From assembly GCA_937125035.1 (NCBI GenBank), contig CAKZLG010000080.1:1-37620 (forward strand): DNA of 37,620 bases. Reading direction: 5' to 3'. Made by a program: the position numbers and the translations under genes. The notes under the pieces are model-generated. The model had not been told where the DNA came from. It saw only the letters and a program-made list of their open reading frames with translations, and did not search any database. This DNA is from an uncultured Maribacter sp. (lineage in GTDB: Bacteria > Bacteroidota > Bacteroidia > Flavobacteriales > Flavobacteriaceae). Positions 9,048 to 17,464 of the stretch are shown here, in pieces (within the stretch, counting starts at the first letter, position 1; every line of letters starts with the position of its first letter).

Positions 9048-9476
9048 GGCATAAAAGTAAAACACTCTGATCTTAAAACATACCATTTCCAGTAAAGAAT
9101 AACGTGGGTAGCGTCCTATAGCGAACGTATTCTTGCAATGATCTGTACAGAAAAAATTCTTCACGGAGGATGGATGGGCAAGGGTAAACCGCACAAGTAG
9201 GGGTCATTATCATCATAATGGGATTGCTTCAGCTTCCTTAACCATCCATGGATATAAACCTACCTCCTGAAAGGTATCCCCCTAAACGACCAAGGGCACC
9301 ACATAAAAAAGGGAGCAAATTTCTTTGCTCCCAACGGGGGATTTTTACCACGGCAACTTAGGTATCCGTGGGGTCCTTGAAAACGCATCCACAACCAAAC
9401 ACTAATTCAAAAAGGGGGGTATTGAACTTTGGACTACTGGCATTTCTGGGTTTTCTACATGGTGGGCCACTTCCTT
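9048..9476. other. Intergenic region with a minus-strand terminator
   Basis: About 430 bp between the GNAT gene start and the lipoprotein gene end. It contains the hairpin terminator at 9305-9332. No gene is supported. A short minus-strand frame ending near 9360 has a cysteine-containing tail (FGCGCVFKDPTDT) but no start codon, so it is not called. Confidence 0.5.
9305..9332 (-). terminator. Intrinsic terminator, minus strand
   Basis: Perfect 9-bp stem GGGAGCAAA (9311-9319) / TTTGCTCCC (9324-9332) with a 4-nt loop and, reading the minus strand, a run of six T (plus-strand A at 9305-9310). It lies about 145 bp downstream of the small lipoprotein gene and most likely ends that transcript. Confidence 0.85.
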
Positions 9477-9845
9477 TTACTGCTTCCGTTCGGCAAAAAG
9501 TGTTACTTCATCCCGTACGGGCCTTAGCCATTGGCCCGTTTCATCCATCATCACCCGGTCTGGGGGAAAGTCAGTACCAGGATAACTAATGATGTAATCG
9601 CTTTCATAACGCTCCCATCGGAAATCCGTCATAAAGGTCAATTTTCCATTGATATAACCATGAAACCGTCCCAGATATACATCGTTGAAAATATATTCTT
9701 CCTGGTCTATCATCAATTGGTGTCGATTGCCAGCCGTCTTAATGGTCTTTTGCCATACCCCTATGATAGGGTCATTATTGACTTCGACCTTGGCACATGA
9801 ACTTAATGCCATACCAAACAGCAGCAGGGCGCATAGCTTTTTCAT
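9477..9845 (-). CDS. Small lipocalin-like lipoprotein of unknown function
   Basis: A 122-aa protein with a lipoprotein signal MKKLCALLLFGMALSSC, lipidated at Cys17. The mature part opens with IIGVWQKT, resembling the G-x-W start of lipocalin-like domains, and is rich in alternating aromatic and polar residues suggesting a small beta-barrel. The frame is open upstream to 10004, but it crosses a terminator and only the ATG at 9845 gives a proper signal peptide. It stands alone between two minus-strand terminators. I do not recognise a more specific family. Confidence 0.7.
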   Translation of the reverse strand: MKKLCALLLFGMALSSCAKVEVNNDPIIGVWQKTIKTAGNRHQLMIDQEEYIFNDVYLGRFHGYINGKLTFMTDFRWERYESDYIISYPGTDFPPDRVMMDETGQWLRPVRDEVTLFAERKQ

Positions 9846-9989
9846 AGTAGGTTGTTTCAGTGATTTGGGATCACTAATCAGAATATTAAATATATGAAAG
9901 ATTTTTCTTACAAAAAAGAATTTTAACAGTCGCTTTTGCGGATGCACATCCTTACGCGATCGGGTCATGTCATTGGCTGGCGCTTGGGC

Positions 9990-10023
9990 AAAAAAAAAGA
10001 GCAACTTGGGGAGGTTGCTCTTT
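9990..10023 (-). terminator. Intrinsic terminator, minus strand
   Basis: 10-bp stem AAAGAGCAAC (9996-10005) / GTTGCTCTTT (10014-10023) with an 8-nt loop, followed on the minus strand by eight or nine T. It ends the small transcript from the 10194-10201 promoter and separates it from the lipoprotein gene. The plus-strand side has only TTTCTT, so it is directional. Confidence 0.88.
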
Positions 10024-10043
10024 CTTATGTTGGTAAGGTCATT

Positions 10044-10148
10044 TTACAACATGAATAATTTTTTGGTGAGCAACAAGATACCACTGAAAAAATCATTTCT
10101 GTAGACTTGTACTCTTTCTTCTGATGCGATACGGTTTTGGGATTCCAT
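10044..10148 (-). CDS. Putative 34-residue small protein
   Basis: ATG at 10148 and TAA at 10044-10046 give 34 residues: a charged N-terminal half (MESQNRIASEERVQVYRND) and an amphipathic or hydrophobic C-terminal half (FFSGILLLTKKLFML). It sits alone between a TAnnTTTG promoter and a strong terminator, with an A-rich stretch before the ATG as is usual for Bacteroidota ribosome binding. The hydrophobic tail flanked by Lys could associate with the membrane. I do not recognise a family. The alternative is a small regulatory RNA whose ORF is accidental. Confidence 0.5.
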   Translation of the reverse strand: MESQNRIASEERVQVYRNDFFSGILLLTKKLFML

Positions 10149-10193
10149 TTCGTTTAATTTGCTTGTAGGTTAAACATGATTTTTTGGCTCTTT

Positions 10194-10201
10194 CAAAGAT
10201 A
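10194..10201 (-). promoter_or_regulatory. -7 box of the small-protein transcript
   Basis: TATCTTTG on the minus strand is a full match to TAnnTTTG. Transcription would begin near 10188, leaving a leader of about 40 nt before the 34-codon ORF. No good TTG -33 element is seen at the usual distance; a TTGACA lies about 32 bases upstream, which is too far. Confidence 0.5.
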
Positions 10202-10299
10202 ACTAGTTAACTTCTTTTTTCACTGATTATTGTTGTCAACGCCATAAAAGCTGTTGTGAAAAAAATAAGGGGCCCATTTCATCGATGAATGGTGCTGTT

Positions 10300-10956
10300 T
10301 TAGTCCAATTTCATCTCAGGAACCTGCGCTGGCACGACCAGAGTGCCTTCCGTAGCGGCCCGTATCGCCTCTACCGTTGTTCCCGGAGCCCTTTCCAATA
10401 GCAAAAAACCCTCATCGGTCACCTCCAGAACAGCCAAATTGGTCACGATTTTCTTTACGCACCCCACTCCTGTCAACGGCAAACTGCATTGCTTGAGCAA
10501 TTTGGACTCCCCTGCCCTATTGGTGTGCATCATGGCCACAATGATGTTCTCTGCAGAAGCCACCAAATCCATAGCGCCGCCCATGCCCTTTACCATTTTT
10601 CCGGGTATTTTCCAGTTGGCTATATCACCTTTCTCGGAAACCTCCATGGCCCCAAGTATGGTTAGGTGTACGTGCTGGCCCCTGATCATGCCAAAACTGG
10701 TGGCCGAATCAAAAAAGGAGGCCCCGGGCAAGGTGGTGATGGTCTGCTTTCCAGCGTTGATGATATCGGCATCCTCTTCGCCTTCAAAAGGAAAAGGGCC
10801 CATGCCCAGTACACCGTTCTCACTCTGGAATTCCACTTGGATATCATCCCTTACAAAATTGGCCACTAGGGTGGGAATGCCAATGCCCAGGTTCACATAA
10901 TAGCCATCCTTTACTTCTTTGGCGATCCGCTTTGCTATTCCGTTCTTATCAAGCAT
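10300..10956 (-). CDS. scoB: 3-oxoacid CoA-transferase subunit B
   Basis: Beta subunit of succinyl-CoA:3-oxoacid (acetoacetate) CoA-transferase, which moves CoA between succinyl-CoA and a 3-oxoacid in ketone-body, leucine or fatty-acid breakdown. The catalytic glutamate lies in [23 protein letters not shown] near residue 24 and GGAMDLV are further family marks. The 218-aa length is typical. The ATG overlaps the end of the A subunit gene by 8 bp, so the subunits are translationally coupled. Confidence 0.93.
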   Translation of the reverse strand: MLDKNGIAKRIAKEVKDGYYVNLGIGIPTLVANFVRDDIQVEFQSENGVLGMGPFPFEGEEDADIINAGKQTITTLPGASFFDSATSFGMIRGQHVHLTILGAMEVSEKGDIANWKIPGKMVKGMGGAMDLVASAENIIVAMMHTNRAGESKLLKQCSLPLTGVGCVKKIVTNLAVLEVTDEGFLLLERAPGTTVEAIRAATEGTLVVPAQVPEMKLD

Positions 10957-11656
10957 CTTCCTTCTTTCTTACTGTTCGTTGTTCTATTCGCTTTTCATAG
11001 GCCTTTCCCTGAAAAATGCGCTGTACAAAAATTCCGGGCACATGCACGTGATTGGGGTCCAAACTACCGGCCGGTACCAGTTCTTCCACTTCGGCCACGG
11101 TAATACGGGCGGCCCCGCACATGGCCGGATTGAAGTTCCTGGCGGTTCCCTTAAAGATCAGATTTCCGGCCTCATCCCCTTTCCATGCCTTCACAAATGA
11201 GAAATCTGCCTCATAGGCTTGCTCCAATACATACATTTTGCCATTGAACTCTCGTGTCTCCTTACCTTCGGCCACTTCGGTTCCATACCCCGCCGGGGTA
11301 TAGAAAGCTGGGAAACCCGCTTGTGCGGCCCTGCATTTTTCGGCCAAGGTGCCCTGGGGCGTCAATTCCACCTCCAATGCACCACTCAACATCTGGCGTT
11401 CAAACTCATCATTTTCGCCCACGTAAGAGGAGATCATCTTTTTTATTTGGTGCTTCTGCAACAATAGCCCAAGACCAAAATCATCCACCCCTGCATTGTT
11501 GGAGATACAAGTGATGTCCTTTACGCCCAAACGCACCAGTTCCGCTATGGCGTTTTCAGGGATGCCGCACAGGCCAAAACCGCCCAACATGAACGTCATA
11601 CCATCTTGCACCCCAGATAAGGCCTCCTGTACGCCGCTGACTGTTTTTCGTATCAT
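10949..11656 (-). CDS. scoA: 3-oxoacid CoA-transferase subunit A
   Basis: Alpha subunit of the same heteromeric CoA-transferase. [13 protein letters not shown] near residue 25 is the family I signature (GGFG-x-x-G-x-P), followed by [15 protein letters not shown], and the C-terminal part has [15 protein letters not shown]. The 235-aa length is normal. It is the first gene of a two-gene operon with scoB. Confidence 0.93.
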   Translation of the reverse strand: MIRKTVSGVQEALSGVQDGMTFMLGGFGLCGIPENAIAELVRLGVKDITCISNNAGVDDFGLGLLLQKHQIKKMISSYVGENDEFERQMLSGALEVELTPQGTLAEKCRAAQAGFPAFYTPAGYGTEVAEGKETREFNGKMYVLEQAYEADFSFVKAWKGDEAGNLIFKGTARNFNPAMCGAARITVAEVEELVPAGSLDPNHVHVPGIFVQRIFQGKAYEKRIEQRTVRKKEDA

Positions 11657-11678
11657 TTTATTCTTGTCTTTTACTGTG

Positions 11679-11703
11679 CTAAGGTACCTATTTTATAGGG
11701 CAA
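11679..11703 (-). promoter_or_regulatory. Possible scoAB promoter
   Basis: On the minus strand TACCTTAG (11679-11686) matches TAnnTTTG at seven of eight positions, and a TTG (11701-11703) lies upstream with a spacer of about 14 bases, shorter than the usual 19-21. Weak prediction. Confidence 0.3.
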
Positions 11704-11707
11704 TCCA

Positions 11708-11735
11708 TAAAAAAAGCCTGTAGGAACAGGCTTTT
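11708..11735 (-). terminator. Intrinsic terminator after the PBP1A gene
   Basis: 10-bp stem AAAAGCCTGT (11712-11721) / ACAGGCTTTT (11726-11735) with a 4-nt loop, with a T-run on the minus strand. It follows the stop of the penicillin-binding protein gene by about 40 bp and closes the ricT-gldH-PBP unit. Confidence 0.88.
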
Positions 11736-11772
11736 AAATATGGGGTATCCACCGTATCACCATCAAGAGCAT

Positions 11773-14118
11773 TTAGAAATCCAGGTCATCCAAGTCATCT
11801 TCCAGGTCCAGTTCTGGTTGGGTTTCTTCTTGGTACTTACTACAGTCCACAATAATGGACATGTCCTCTGGTTCCTCAAAATCCGCTTTGGAAATTCCCA
11901 GTTCCTCGTTGGCGTAGTTCTTTTTCATGTATAGGCCCCAAATGGGAAGGGCCATGGAAGCACCTTGGCCATAGGTTATGCTCTTAAAATGTGTGGCCCT
12001 TTCCTCACCCCCTACCCAGACACCAGTGACCAAATTGGGCACCATGCCCATGAACCAACCGTCACTCTGGTTCTGGGTGGTTCCCGTTTTACCGGCAATG
12101 GGGTTGGTAAGTTCATACGGGTAGCCCGTTATGATTTCCTTATATACCGTAGTGTTCTTGTTGTAGTTGTGCCTTAGACGGGTGCCCGAACCTCCTTCGG
12201 TGACCCCTTTCATAAGATCCACCATGGCATAGGCCACTTCCTTGCTCAAAACATCCTTGGTCTCTGGCACATATTCATAGAGCACGGTACCGTTTTTATC
12301 TTCGATCCTTGTGACCATCACGGGCTTTACGTACACCCCTTGGTTGGCAAAAGTGCCATAGGCGCCCACCATCTCGTATACGTTCATTTCAGAAACCCCT
12401 AGGGCAATGGCAGGAACCTCTGCAATTTCCCTGGTTATGCCCAGGTTCTTGCCTATCAAGGCCACAGATTTTGGCCCTACCTTGTCTATTAATTGGGCCG
12501 TTACGGTATTTACGGAATTGGCCAATGCATATTTAAGGGTAAGCTCCCTTCCGGAATACTTGCCATCTGAATTTTTGGGACACCAAGGTTCCGGGTTTCC
12601 ATGTTTGTTCGCCTCAATACAATATTGGGTATCCGGCAGGGTCTCACAGGGGGATAGCCGTAATTGGTCTATGGCCGCTGCATACACAAAGGGCTTAAAG
12701 GTAGAGCCGGCCTGTCTGGCCCCTTGGATCACATTGTCATATTGAAAATGCTTGTAGTCCACTCCGCCCACCCAGGCCTTCACGTGGCCGGTCTGGGGTT
12801 CCATGGACATCATGGCGGCCCTTAAAAATGTCTTGTAGTACCGTATGGAATCCATAGGGGTAAGCACCGTATCCTTTTCACGGGTGTCACTGTTCCAATC
12901 AAAAACGGTCATCTCCGTAGGTTTGGTGAATGATTCCCGAATCACCTCTTCTGACTTTCCTTGGTCCCGCATTTTACGCCAGCGCTCGGAATTCTTCATG
13001 GCCCGTTCCATAATGCTGTTGGTTTCTTCTGGGGTGATATCCAAAAATGGGGTGGTGGGATTGCGCTCTTTGGTGTTCTGGTTAAAAAACTCAGCTTGCA
13101 GGTTCTTCATGTGTTCCTTTACGGCTTCCTCTGCGTTGGCCTGCATTTTACTGTCTATGGTGGTGTAGATCCTCAACCCATCCAAATAGAGGTTCCATTT
13201 GTCGCGCTGGCCTTCCATGGCAGGCTTGGGGTTTTTGGCGATCCAATCTTTCATGAACTGCTGCAGGTACATCCTAAAATAAGTGGCCAAGCCCTCCCTA
13301 TGGTTCTCAGGATTAAAGTTAATGTCCATTTTCAAGGCTTGCAGGGAATCCTTCTGCTTTGGGCTTATATAATCGTACTTCGCCATTTGGGCCAATACCG
13401 TATTCCTGCGGGCCTTTACCATTTCCTCCCTTCGCATGGGGTTGTAGAGTGATGAGTTTTTGAACATGCCCACCAACATGGCGGATTCCTCGGTTTTAAG
13501 ATCTTTGGGCTCTTTGCCAAAGTATATACGGGCGGCAGAACGGATACCATCCGCATTGTTCCCAAAATCATAGATGTTGAAGTACATGGCTATGATCTCT
13601 TCTTTGGTATAACTGCGTTCCAAACGGGTGGCCAATACCCATTCCTTTATTTTCTGTTGTATGGTCTCAAACAGGTTTCTAGATCGTACCCCAACAAAAA
13701 GTTGCCTGGCCAATTGTTGTGAAATGGTACTGGCGCCGCCCCTTTTGCCCAAAAAGAAAAAGGCCCTTAAGGTGCCACGGGCATCTATACCGGAATGGTC
13801 ATGGTACCTGGCATCTTCAGTGGCCACTAAGGCGTTGACCAAATTCTCTGGGAGGTCTTCATATTTGATGTCCGTGCGGTTATCATCCAGATAGAACTTG
13901 CCAATGAGCTCACCATCCGAGGACATGATCTGAGAGGCCAGATTGGTCTGCGGATTTTCCAAGTACTCATAGGGCGGTAATTCCCCGAACAAACCGTTGG
14001 CCGCAGAAAAGAAGATTAAAAAAATAAATAGGATGCCCGAAGCGAACACGATCCAAAACCATTTAATGTACTTACCAAAACCTGTAGCAGAGGGTTTCTT
14101 TTTTCCTGATTGCGCCAT
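11773..14118 (-). CDS. pbp1A: Class A penicillin-binding protein 1A (glycosyltransferase/transpeptidase)
   Basis: Bifunctional peptidoglycan synthase anchored in the inner membrane. Order: a short cytoplasmic tail; a transmembrane helix at about 20-39; a GT51 glycosyltransferase with the catalytic Glu in TEDARYHDHSGID (about 101) and GGASTISQQLARQLF; then a transpeptidase with the nucleophile in GSTFKPF (Ser472, Lys475), SVN at 535-537 and KTG at 677-679. The 781-aa length is typical. The C-terminus is very acidic (ELDLEDDLDDLDF), apparently a periplasmic tail. The ATG lies 3 bp after the gldH stop, so it is the last gene of the ricT-gldH-pbp unit. Confidence 0.95.
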   Translation of the reverse strand: MAQSGKKKPSATGFGKYIKWFWIVFASGILFIFLIFFSAANGLFGELPPYEYLENPQTNLASQIMSSDGELIGKFYLDDNRTDIKYEDLPENLVNALVATEDARYHDHSGIDARGTLRAFFFLGKRGGASTISQQLARQLFVGVRSRNLFETIQQKIKEWVLATRLERSYTKEEIIAMYFNIYDFGNNADGIRSAARIYFGKEPKDLKTEESAMLVGMFKNSSLYNPMRREEMVKARRNTVLAQMAKYDYISPKQKDSLQALKMDINFNPENHREGLATYFRMYLQQFMKDWIAKNPKPAMEGQRDKWNLYLDGLRIYTTIDSKMQANAEEAVKEHMKNLQAEFFNQNTKERNPTTPFLDITPEETNSIMERAMKNSERWRKMRDQGKSEEVIRESFTKPTEMTVFDWNSDTREKDTVLTPMDSIRYYKTFLRAAMMSMEPQTGHVKAWVGGVDYKHFQYDNVIQGARQAGSTFKPFVYAAAIDQLRLSPCETLPDTQYCIEANKHGNPEPWCPKNSDGKYSGRELTLKYALANSVNTVTAQLIDKVGPKSVALIGKNLGITREIAEVPAIALGVSEMNVYEMVGAYGTFANQGVYVKPVMVTRIEDKNGTVLYEYVPETKDVLSKEVAYAMVDLMKGVTEGGSGTRLRHNYNKNTTVYKEIITGYPYELTNPIAGKTGTTQNQSDGWFMGMVPNLVTGVWVGGEERATHFKSITYGQGASMALPIWGLYMKKNYANEELGISKADFEEPEDMSIIVDCSKYQEETQPELDLEDDLDDLDF

Positions 14119-14121
14119 TGC

Positions 14122-14607
14122 CTATGGATTACTTTTACTGATTTCAACACCAATGTCCGTTATGCCCTGCAGGCCTTCCAACCCAACCACGTTCCCATTT
14201 TTGCGCATGGCATGTGCAACATCAATGGTATATACGCCAGAATTGGGAAAAACGATGTTTTCCTTATACCACAATTTATTTTCCTTAACACTGCCCATGC
14301 CCTTTCCCATCCAAGTACCATCCGGGCGTGCCATGGCATACTCCAAGGTATCCGTAAGTACTTCTCCTTGGGGCGTGGTCATGGAGGCAATCAAAAAGAG
14401 GTTACTAAAGGGAAAAGTATTGTCATTGCGTACATTGATGTAGATATCATGGGATTGAAGGGTGTCTAGCCCAGAGAACTGGAAGTGCAGCACATCATCC
14501 CGGTTCCATACCCCACCCTGTACCGATCGGTACTCTGATCTTACCACGGAACGGTCGCATGACATGGTCAAGAGAACCACCATAAGGCTGTACAAGAGAT
14601 TACGCAT
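14122..14607 (-). CDS. gldH: Gliding motility lipoprotein GldH
   Basis: Lipoprotein of the Bacteroidota gliding and type IX secretion machinery, required for surface gliding in Flavobacterium johnsoniae. The ATG at 14607 gives 161 aa with a signal peptide and lipobox in MRNLLYSLMVVLLTMSC (Cys17). The mature part contains the conserved stretch with NVRNDNTFPFSNLFLI and GTWMGKGMGSVKENKLWYK. The frame is open to 14733, but those codons lie inside the basic tail of ricT. It overlaps ricT by 8 bp and the PBP gene follows by 3 bp, a gene order I know from flavobacteria. Confidence 0.93.
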   Translation of the reverse strand: MRNLLYSLMVVLLTMSCDRSVVRSEYRSVQGGVWNRDDVLHFQFSGLDTLQSHDIYINVRNDNTFPFSNLFLIASMTTPQGEVLTDTLEYAMARPDGTWMGKGMGSVKENKLWYKENIVFPNSGVYTIDVAHAMRKNGNVVGLEGLQGITDIGVEISKSNP

Positions 14608-15817
14608 TGTTTTTTCTCCGCTTTCTATTGTTGTTGTTCTTGGCTTTGTTCTGATGGTTCTTGTTACGCCCTTGATTATTGCGATTGCGTTTCTTATTTC
14701 TATTGCGGTTCCTATTTCCCTTGGGTTTATCAAAACGGGTTAGACTGTCTTGGCCCACCACGTTTTCAAAGACCACCTTTTCGGTATCCACATGTTGCTC
14801 TACAGCGAACATTTCCAAACTGGGCACCTTCTCTTTTCCTTTGTTCTTTTCCAAGATCTCGTTGACCTGGTCCTTTTTCAGCACATGCCAATTGGCGGGC
14901 TCGTCTTTATAGGAGAACCACAAGAGCTCCTTGAAAATATCTGTCTTTTGACAAAAGGCAAGTCCTTTTTCCGTGAGTAGTTTTGTATCTGGTGATGGAA
15001 AGTCCTTGAGGGCATCCAAGTAGACATCCAGCTCATAATTTAAGCAGCATTTGAGCTTGCCGCACTGTCCGGCCAATTTTTGGGGATTCAGGGAGAGCTG
15101 TTGGTAACGGGCCGCTGCGGTGCTGACGGACCTGAAATCTGACAACCAGGTGGAACAGCACAACTCCCGCCCGCAGGAGCCTATGCCCCCAAGGCGTTGT
15201 GCCTCTTGCCTATAGCCGATCTGTCGCATTTCTATGCGTATGCCAAAGGCCTTGGCCATGTCCTTGATCAGTTGCCTAAAATCCACACGTTCCTCCGCAG
15301 TATAATAGAAAGTGGCCTTAGATCCATCTCCTTGAAACTCCACGTCGGATATTTTCATCTGTAGTTTTAGGATAATGGCCATTTCACGGGAACGCTTTTT
15401 TATTTCCTCCTCACGGTCCCTGCACTTCTGCCAGATATCTATATCCCTTTGGGTGGCCTTTCTGTACACTTTTGGAAAGCCCTCTACGGTAAAATCCTCT
15501 TTCTTGCGCTTCATCTGTATGCGCACAAGTTCCCCGGTAAGGGTAACCATGCCAATGTCATGGCCAGATTGGGCCTCAGTGGCCACAATGTCCCCAATGG
15601 AGAGGGAAAGGTGCTCTCCATTTTTGAAAAATTCCTTTCTACTGTTCTTAAACCTAACCTCTACAAACTCAAACGGTCGTTCACCACCCGGTAGAGACAT
15701 GTTGGAAAGCCAATCAAATACAGTTAATTTATTGCAACCGTCCGTGCCGCAAGTACCATTGTTCTTGCATCCCCTAGGTTGCCCATCCTTACTGGTGGAA
15801 CAACTGCTACAACCCAT
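14600..15817 (-). CDS. ricT: PSP1-domain protein RicT (YaaT-like)
   Basis: RicT/YaaT homologue; in Bacillus it is part of the Y-complex acting on RNase Y and development, while its role in Bacteroidota is not settled. Conserved Cys pairs lie in GGIGSCGRELCC and AGQCGKLKCCLNYELDVY, the PSP1 C-terminal region that can hold iron-sulfur clusters. The N-terminus is unusually Cys-rich (MGCSSCSTSKDGQPRGC). The last roughly 45 residues are a low-complexity Asn/Lys/Arg tail, suggesting RNA binding. At 405 aa it is longer than Bacillus YaaT because of that tail. It is first in the operon with gldH. Confidence 0.9.
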   Translation of the reverse strand: MGCSSCSTSKDGQPRGCKNNGTCGTDGCNKLTVFDWLSNMSLPGGERPFEFVEVRFKNSRKEFFKNGEHLSLSIGDIVATEAQSGHDIGMVTLTGELVRIQMKRKKEDFTVEGFPKVYRKATQRDIDIWQKCRDREEEIKKRSREMAIILKLQMKISDVEFQGDGSKATFYYTAEERVDFRQLIKDMAKAFGIRIEMRQIGYRQEAQRLGGIGSCGRELCCSTWLSDFRSVSTAAARYQQLSLNPQKLAGQCGKLKCCLNYELDVYLDALKDFPSPDTKLLTEKGLAFCQKTDIFKELLWFSYKDEPANWHVLKKDQVNEILEKNKGKEKVPSLEMFAVEQHVDTEKVVFENVVGQDSLTRFDKPKGNRNRNRNKKRNRNNQGRNKNHQNKAKNNNNRKRRKNNA

Positions 15818-15831
15818 AATTTATATATTGA

Positions 15832-15860
15832 TTTGGTCCTTAAAAAGAAAGCGGACCAAA
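15832..15860 (-). promoter_or_regulatory. Inverted repeat in the ricT leader
   Basis: Perfect 8-bp inverted repeat TTTGGTCC (15832-15839) / GGACCAAA (15853-15860) with a 13-nt spacer, placed between the predicted transcription start and the ricT ATG at 15817. On the minus strand it is followed by an AT-rich stretch without a T-run, so it is not a normal terminator. It could be an operator or an RNA leader hairpin. Confidence 0.45.
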
Positions 15861-15878
15861 AAAGGTTCATAAAAATTT

Positions 15879-15886
15879 CAAACGTA
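15879..15886 (-). promoter_or_regulatory. -7 box of the ricT-gldH-PBP operon
   Basis: TACGTTTG on the minus strand fits TAnnTTTG. The overlapping upstream TATCTTTA is a weaker second candidate. Predicted leader of about 55 nt including the 15832-15860 inverted repeat. No clear TTG -33 element. Confidence 0.45.
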
Positions 15887-15951
15887 AAGATAGCATTTTT
15901 TTAGTGCGAAGTAAAGCGGGCCATCATACCGTTAAAATAAGTGCAAAGCCC

Positions 15952-16983
15952 CTACTTCTTGTATTTGAGGGCCTCAGACCGGCCTTTTTTAAAGATCTTA
16001 TTGCTCACTTCCTTGCCCCGGCGCAGCTTCTTTTGCTCTTCATAGGGCAGTGCATGGATCTCTTGGCAGGTATCCGAACAGCATTGGTCCATTTTTTCAG
16101 CACAGGCCGCACATTGAATGAACAGGAGGTGACACGCCTCATTGGCACAGTTTACGTGGGTGTCACAAGGTTGGCCACATTGGTGGCATTGCGCTATGAC
16201 ATCATCACTGATGCGCTCACTCCTCCTATGATCGAACACAAAGTTCTTACCCAGAAATTTATTCTCAAGATTTTTGGCCCCTACTTGGCGGGTATACTCT
16301 ATAATGCCGCCCTCTAATTGGTAGACCTGTTTAAAGCCCTTGTGCTTGTAATAGGCGCTGGCCTTTTCACAACGTATGCCGCCGGTACAGTACATCACCA
16401 GCTTTTTGTCTTCTTTGTGGGCCGCTAGCTCTTTTTCAATGATATCCAAAGAATCACGGAAAGTGTCCACATCTGGGGTAATGGCGTTTTTGAAATGGCC
16501 GATCTCACTTTCATAATGGTTCCTCATATCCACCAAAATGGTGTCCGGGTCCTCTATGAGCTCATTGAATTGATGGGCATCCACGTGTACGCCCTTGTTA
16601 GTGACATCAAAAGTGCGGTCATTGAGGCCGTCTGCCACAATCTTGGAGCGCACTTTCACCTTTAGTTTTAGAAAGGATTTGTTGTCCTGCTCTATGGCGA
16701 TGTTCAACCGTACATTCTCCAGGAATGAAATACTGTCCAAATGCGATTTGAAATCAGTGAAATGCTCCGCCGGAACGGAAAGCTGGGCGTTGATGCCCTC
16801 ATGGGCAACGTAAATTCTCCCCAATACCTCCAAAGCGTCCCAGTGAATGAACAAATGGTTCCTGAAGATTCTTGGGTTTCCAATTGGTGCATATTTGTAA
16901 AAGGAAATCGTAAGGCGTTCCTTACCGGCCTCTTCAATGAGGGCTTCCCTTTCCTTTGCACTTAATGTATTGTACAGTTGCAT
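15952..16983 (-). CDS. trhO: tRNA uridine-34 hydroxylase TrhO (YceA-like rhodanese)
   Basis: Oxygen-dependent hydroxylase that makes 5-hydroxyuridine at the tRNA wobble position, first step of cmo5U/mcmo5U34. An N-terminal alpha/beta domain (about 20-110) is followed by a rhodanese domain whose catalytic Cys lies in YCTGGIRCEKAS. The C-terminal tail is Cys-rich (CHQCGQPC, CAACAEKMDQCC), probably a zinc-binding module, and ends in a basic stretch. The 343-aa length is normal. It starts at the ATG at 16983 and is transcribed away from recA. Confidence 0.93.
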   Translation of the reverse strand: MQLYNTLSAKEREALIEEAGKERLTISFYKYAPIGNPRIFRNHLFIHWDALEVLGRIYVAHEGINAQLSVPAEHFTDFKSHLDSISFLENVRLNIAIEQDNKSFLKLKVKVRSKIVADGLNDRTFDVTNKGVHVDAHQFNELIEDPDTILVDMRNHYESEIGHFKNAITPDVDTFRDSLDIIEKELAAHKEDKKLVMYCTGGIRCEKASAYYKHKGFKQVYQLEGGIIEYTRQVGAKNLENKFLGKNFVFDHRRSERISDDVIAQCHQCGQPCDTHVNCANEACHLLFIQCAACAEKMDQCCSDTCQEIHALPYEEQKKLRRGKEVSNKIFKKGRSEALKYKK

Positions 16984-17464
16984 GCTATACCAATAAGTTA
17001 AGCCCGCCTGTAGGCAGATAGGTTAAAGAATACTTGTGGCGGCAAAGATAGGGCAAAATCCTGCGAAAACAGGATTCCGTATGGGGTTTTGACGAGGCCC
17101 CGTCCCCTGTCCAAAATCCATACAGCGTAGGGACCGCATTGGCCTTGTCCATTGAAACTTGCCAAAATGAGAGGTGTAGGCGCTTTCACGGACAAATCAG
17201 GGCCATGGGCAAAAAAAAGAGCCTTGTTCTCACAAGACTCTTCATTGGCCACTCCATTTTTCTTCTTCATAGCATCCTTTTCAGAATGTAAAAAAAGGAC
17301 ATGGCCACCACAACCACTGCCACTAAAAACAGCGGATAATACGGTTTTTATTGCAACATTTTTCTTTTAAGATGTGCCTTCTGCAAAAGGGTTGCGTAAA
17401 GCGGCACATAATTCTTCTTTTCAAAAAAGAAACACTAATTTAGCATGCCTAAAAATAGTAAGAG
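16984..17464. other. Intergenic region between trhO and recA with an orphan terminator
   Basis: About 480 bp. On the minus strand a terminator at 17211-17242 lies upstream of trhO and divergent from recA, so some minus-strand RNA probably starts between 17243 and 17460. That stretch holds a hydrophobic frame ending at TGA 17267-17269 that contains a membrane-helix-like run, but it has no ATG at its beginning; a GTG at 17323 would leave 18 residues. The TGA overlaps an ATG (17270) of a further frame that runs through the terminator. A small hairpin ATCCTG-N6-CAGGAT also occurs near 17060-17080. Confidence 0.4.
17211..17242 (-). terminator. Intrinsic terminator without an assigned gene
   Basis: Stem AGAGCCTTGT (17218-17227) / ACAAGACTCT (17232-17241) with one mismatch and a TCTC loop, followed on the minus strand by seven or eight T. 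It is not downstream of any recognised gene. Confidence 0.8.

Larger units (their letters stand above)
9846..10299. other. Intergenic region holding a separate small transcription unit
   Basis: About 450 bp between the lipoprotein gene and the CoA-transferase gene. It contains, in minus-strand order, a -7 box (10194-10201), a 34-codon ORF (10044-10148) and a strong terminator (9990-10023), each listed separately. The remainder, 9846-9989 and 10202-10299, shows nothing I can name. Confidence 0.6.

Noticed and set aside
9355-9475. Minus-strand frame with a Cys-rich tail (FGCGCVFKDPTDT)
   Set aside because: No ATG, GTG or TTG gives a sensible start without reading back into the lipoprotein gene. 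Possibly a gene remnant, but not supported.
16998-17270. 90-codon minus-strand frame between trhO and recA
   Set aside because: It runs straight through a strong terminator, so most of it cannot be transcribed from upstream, and its sequence looks like random coding. Only the ATGA overlap at its start is kept as an observation.
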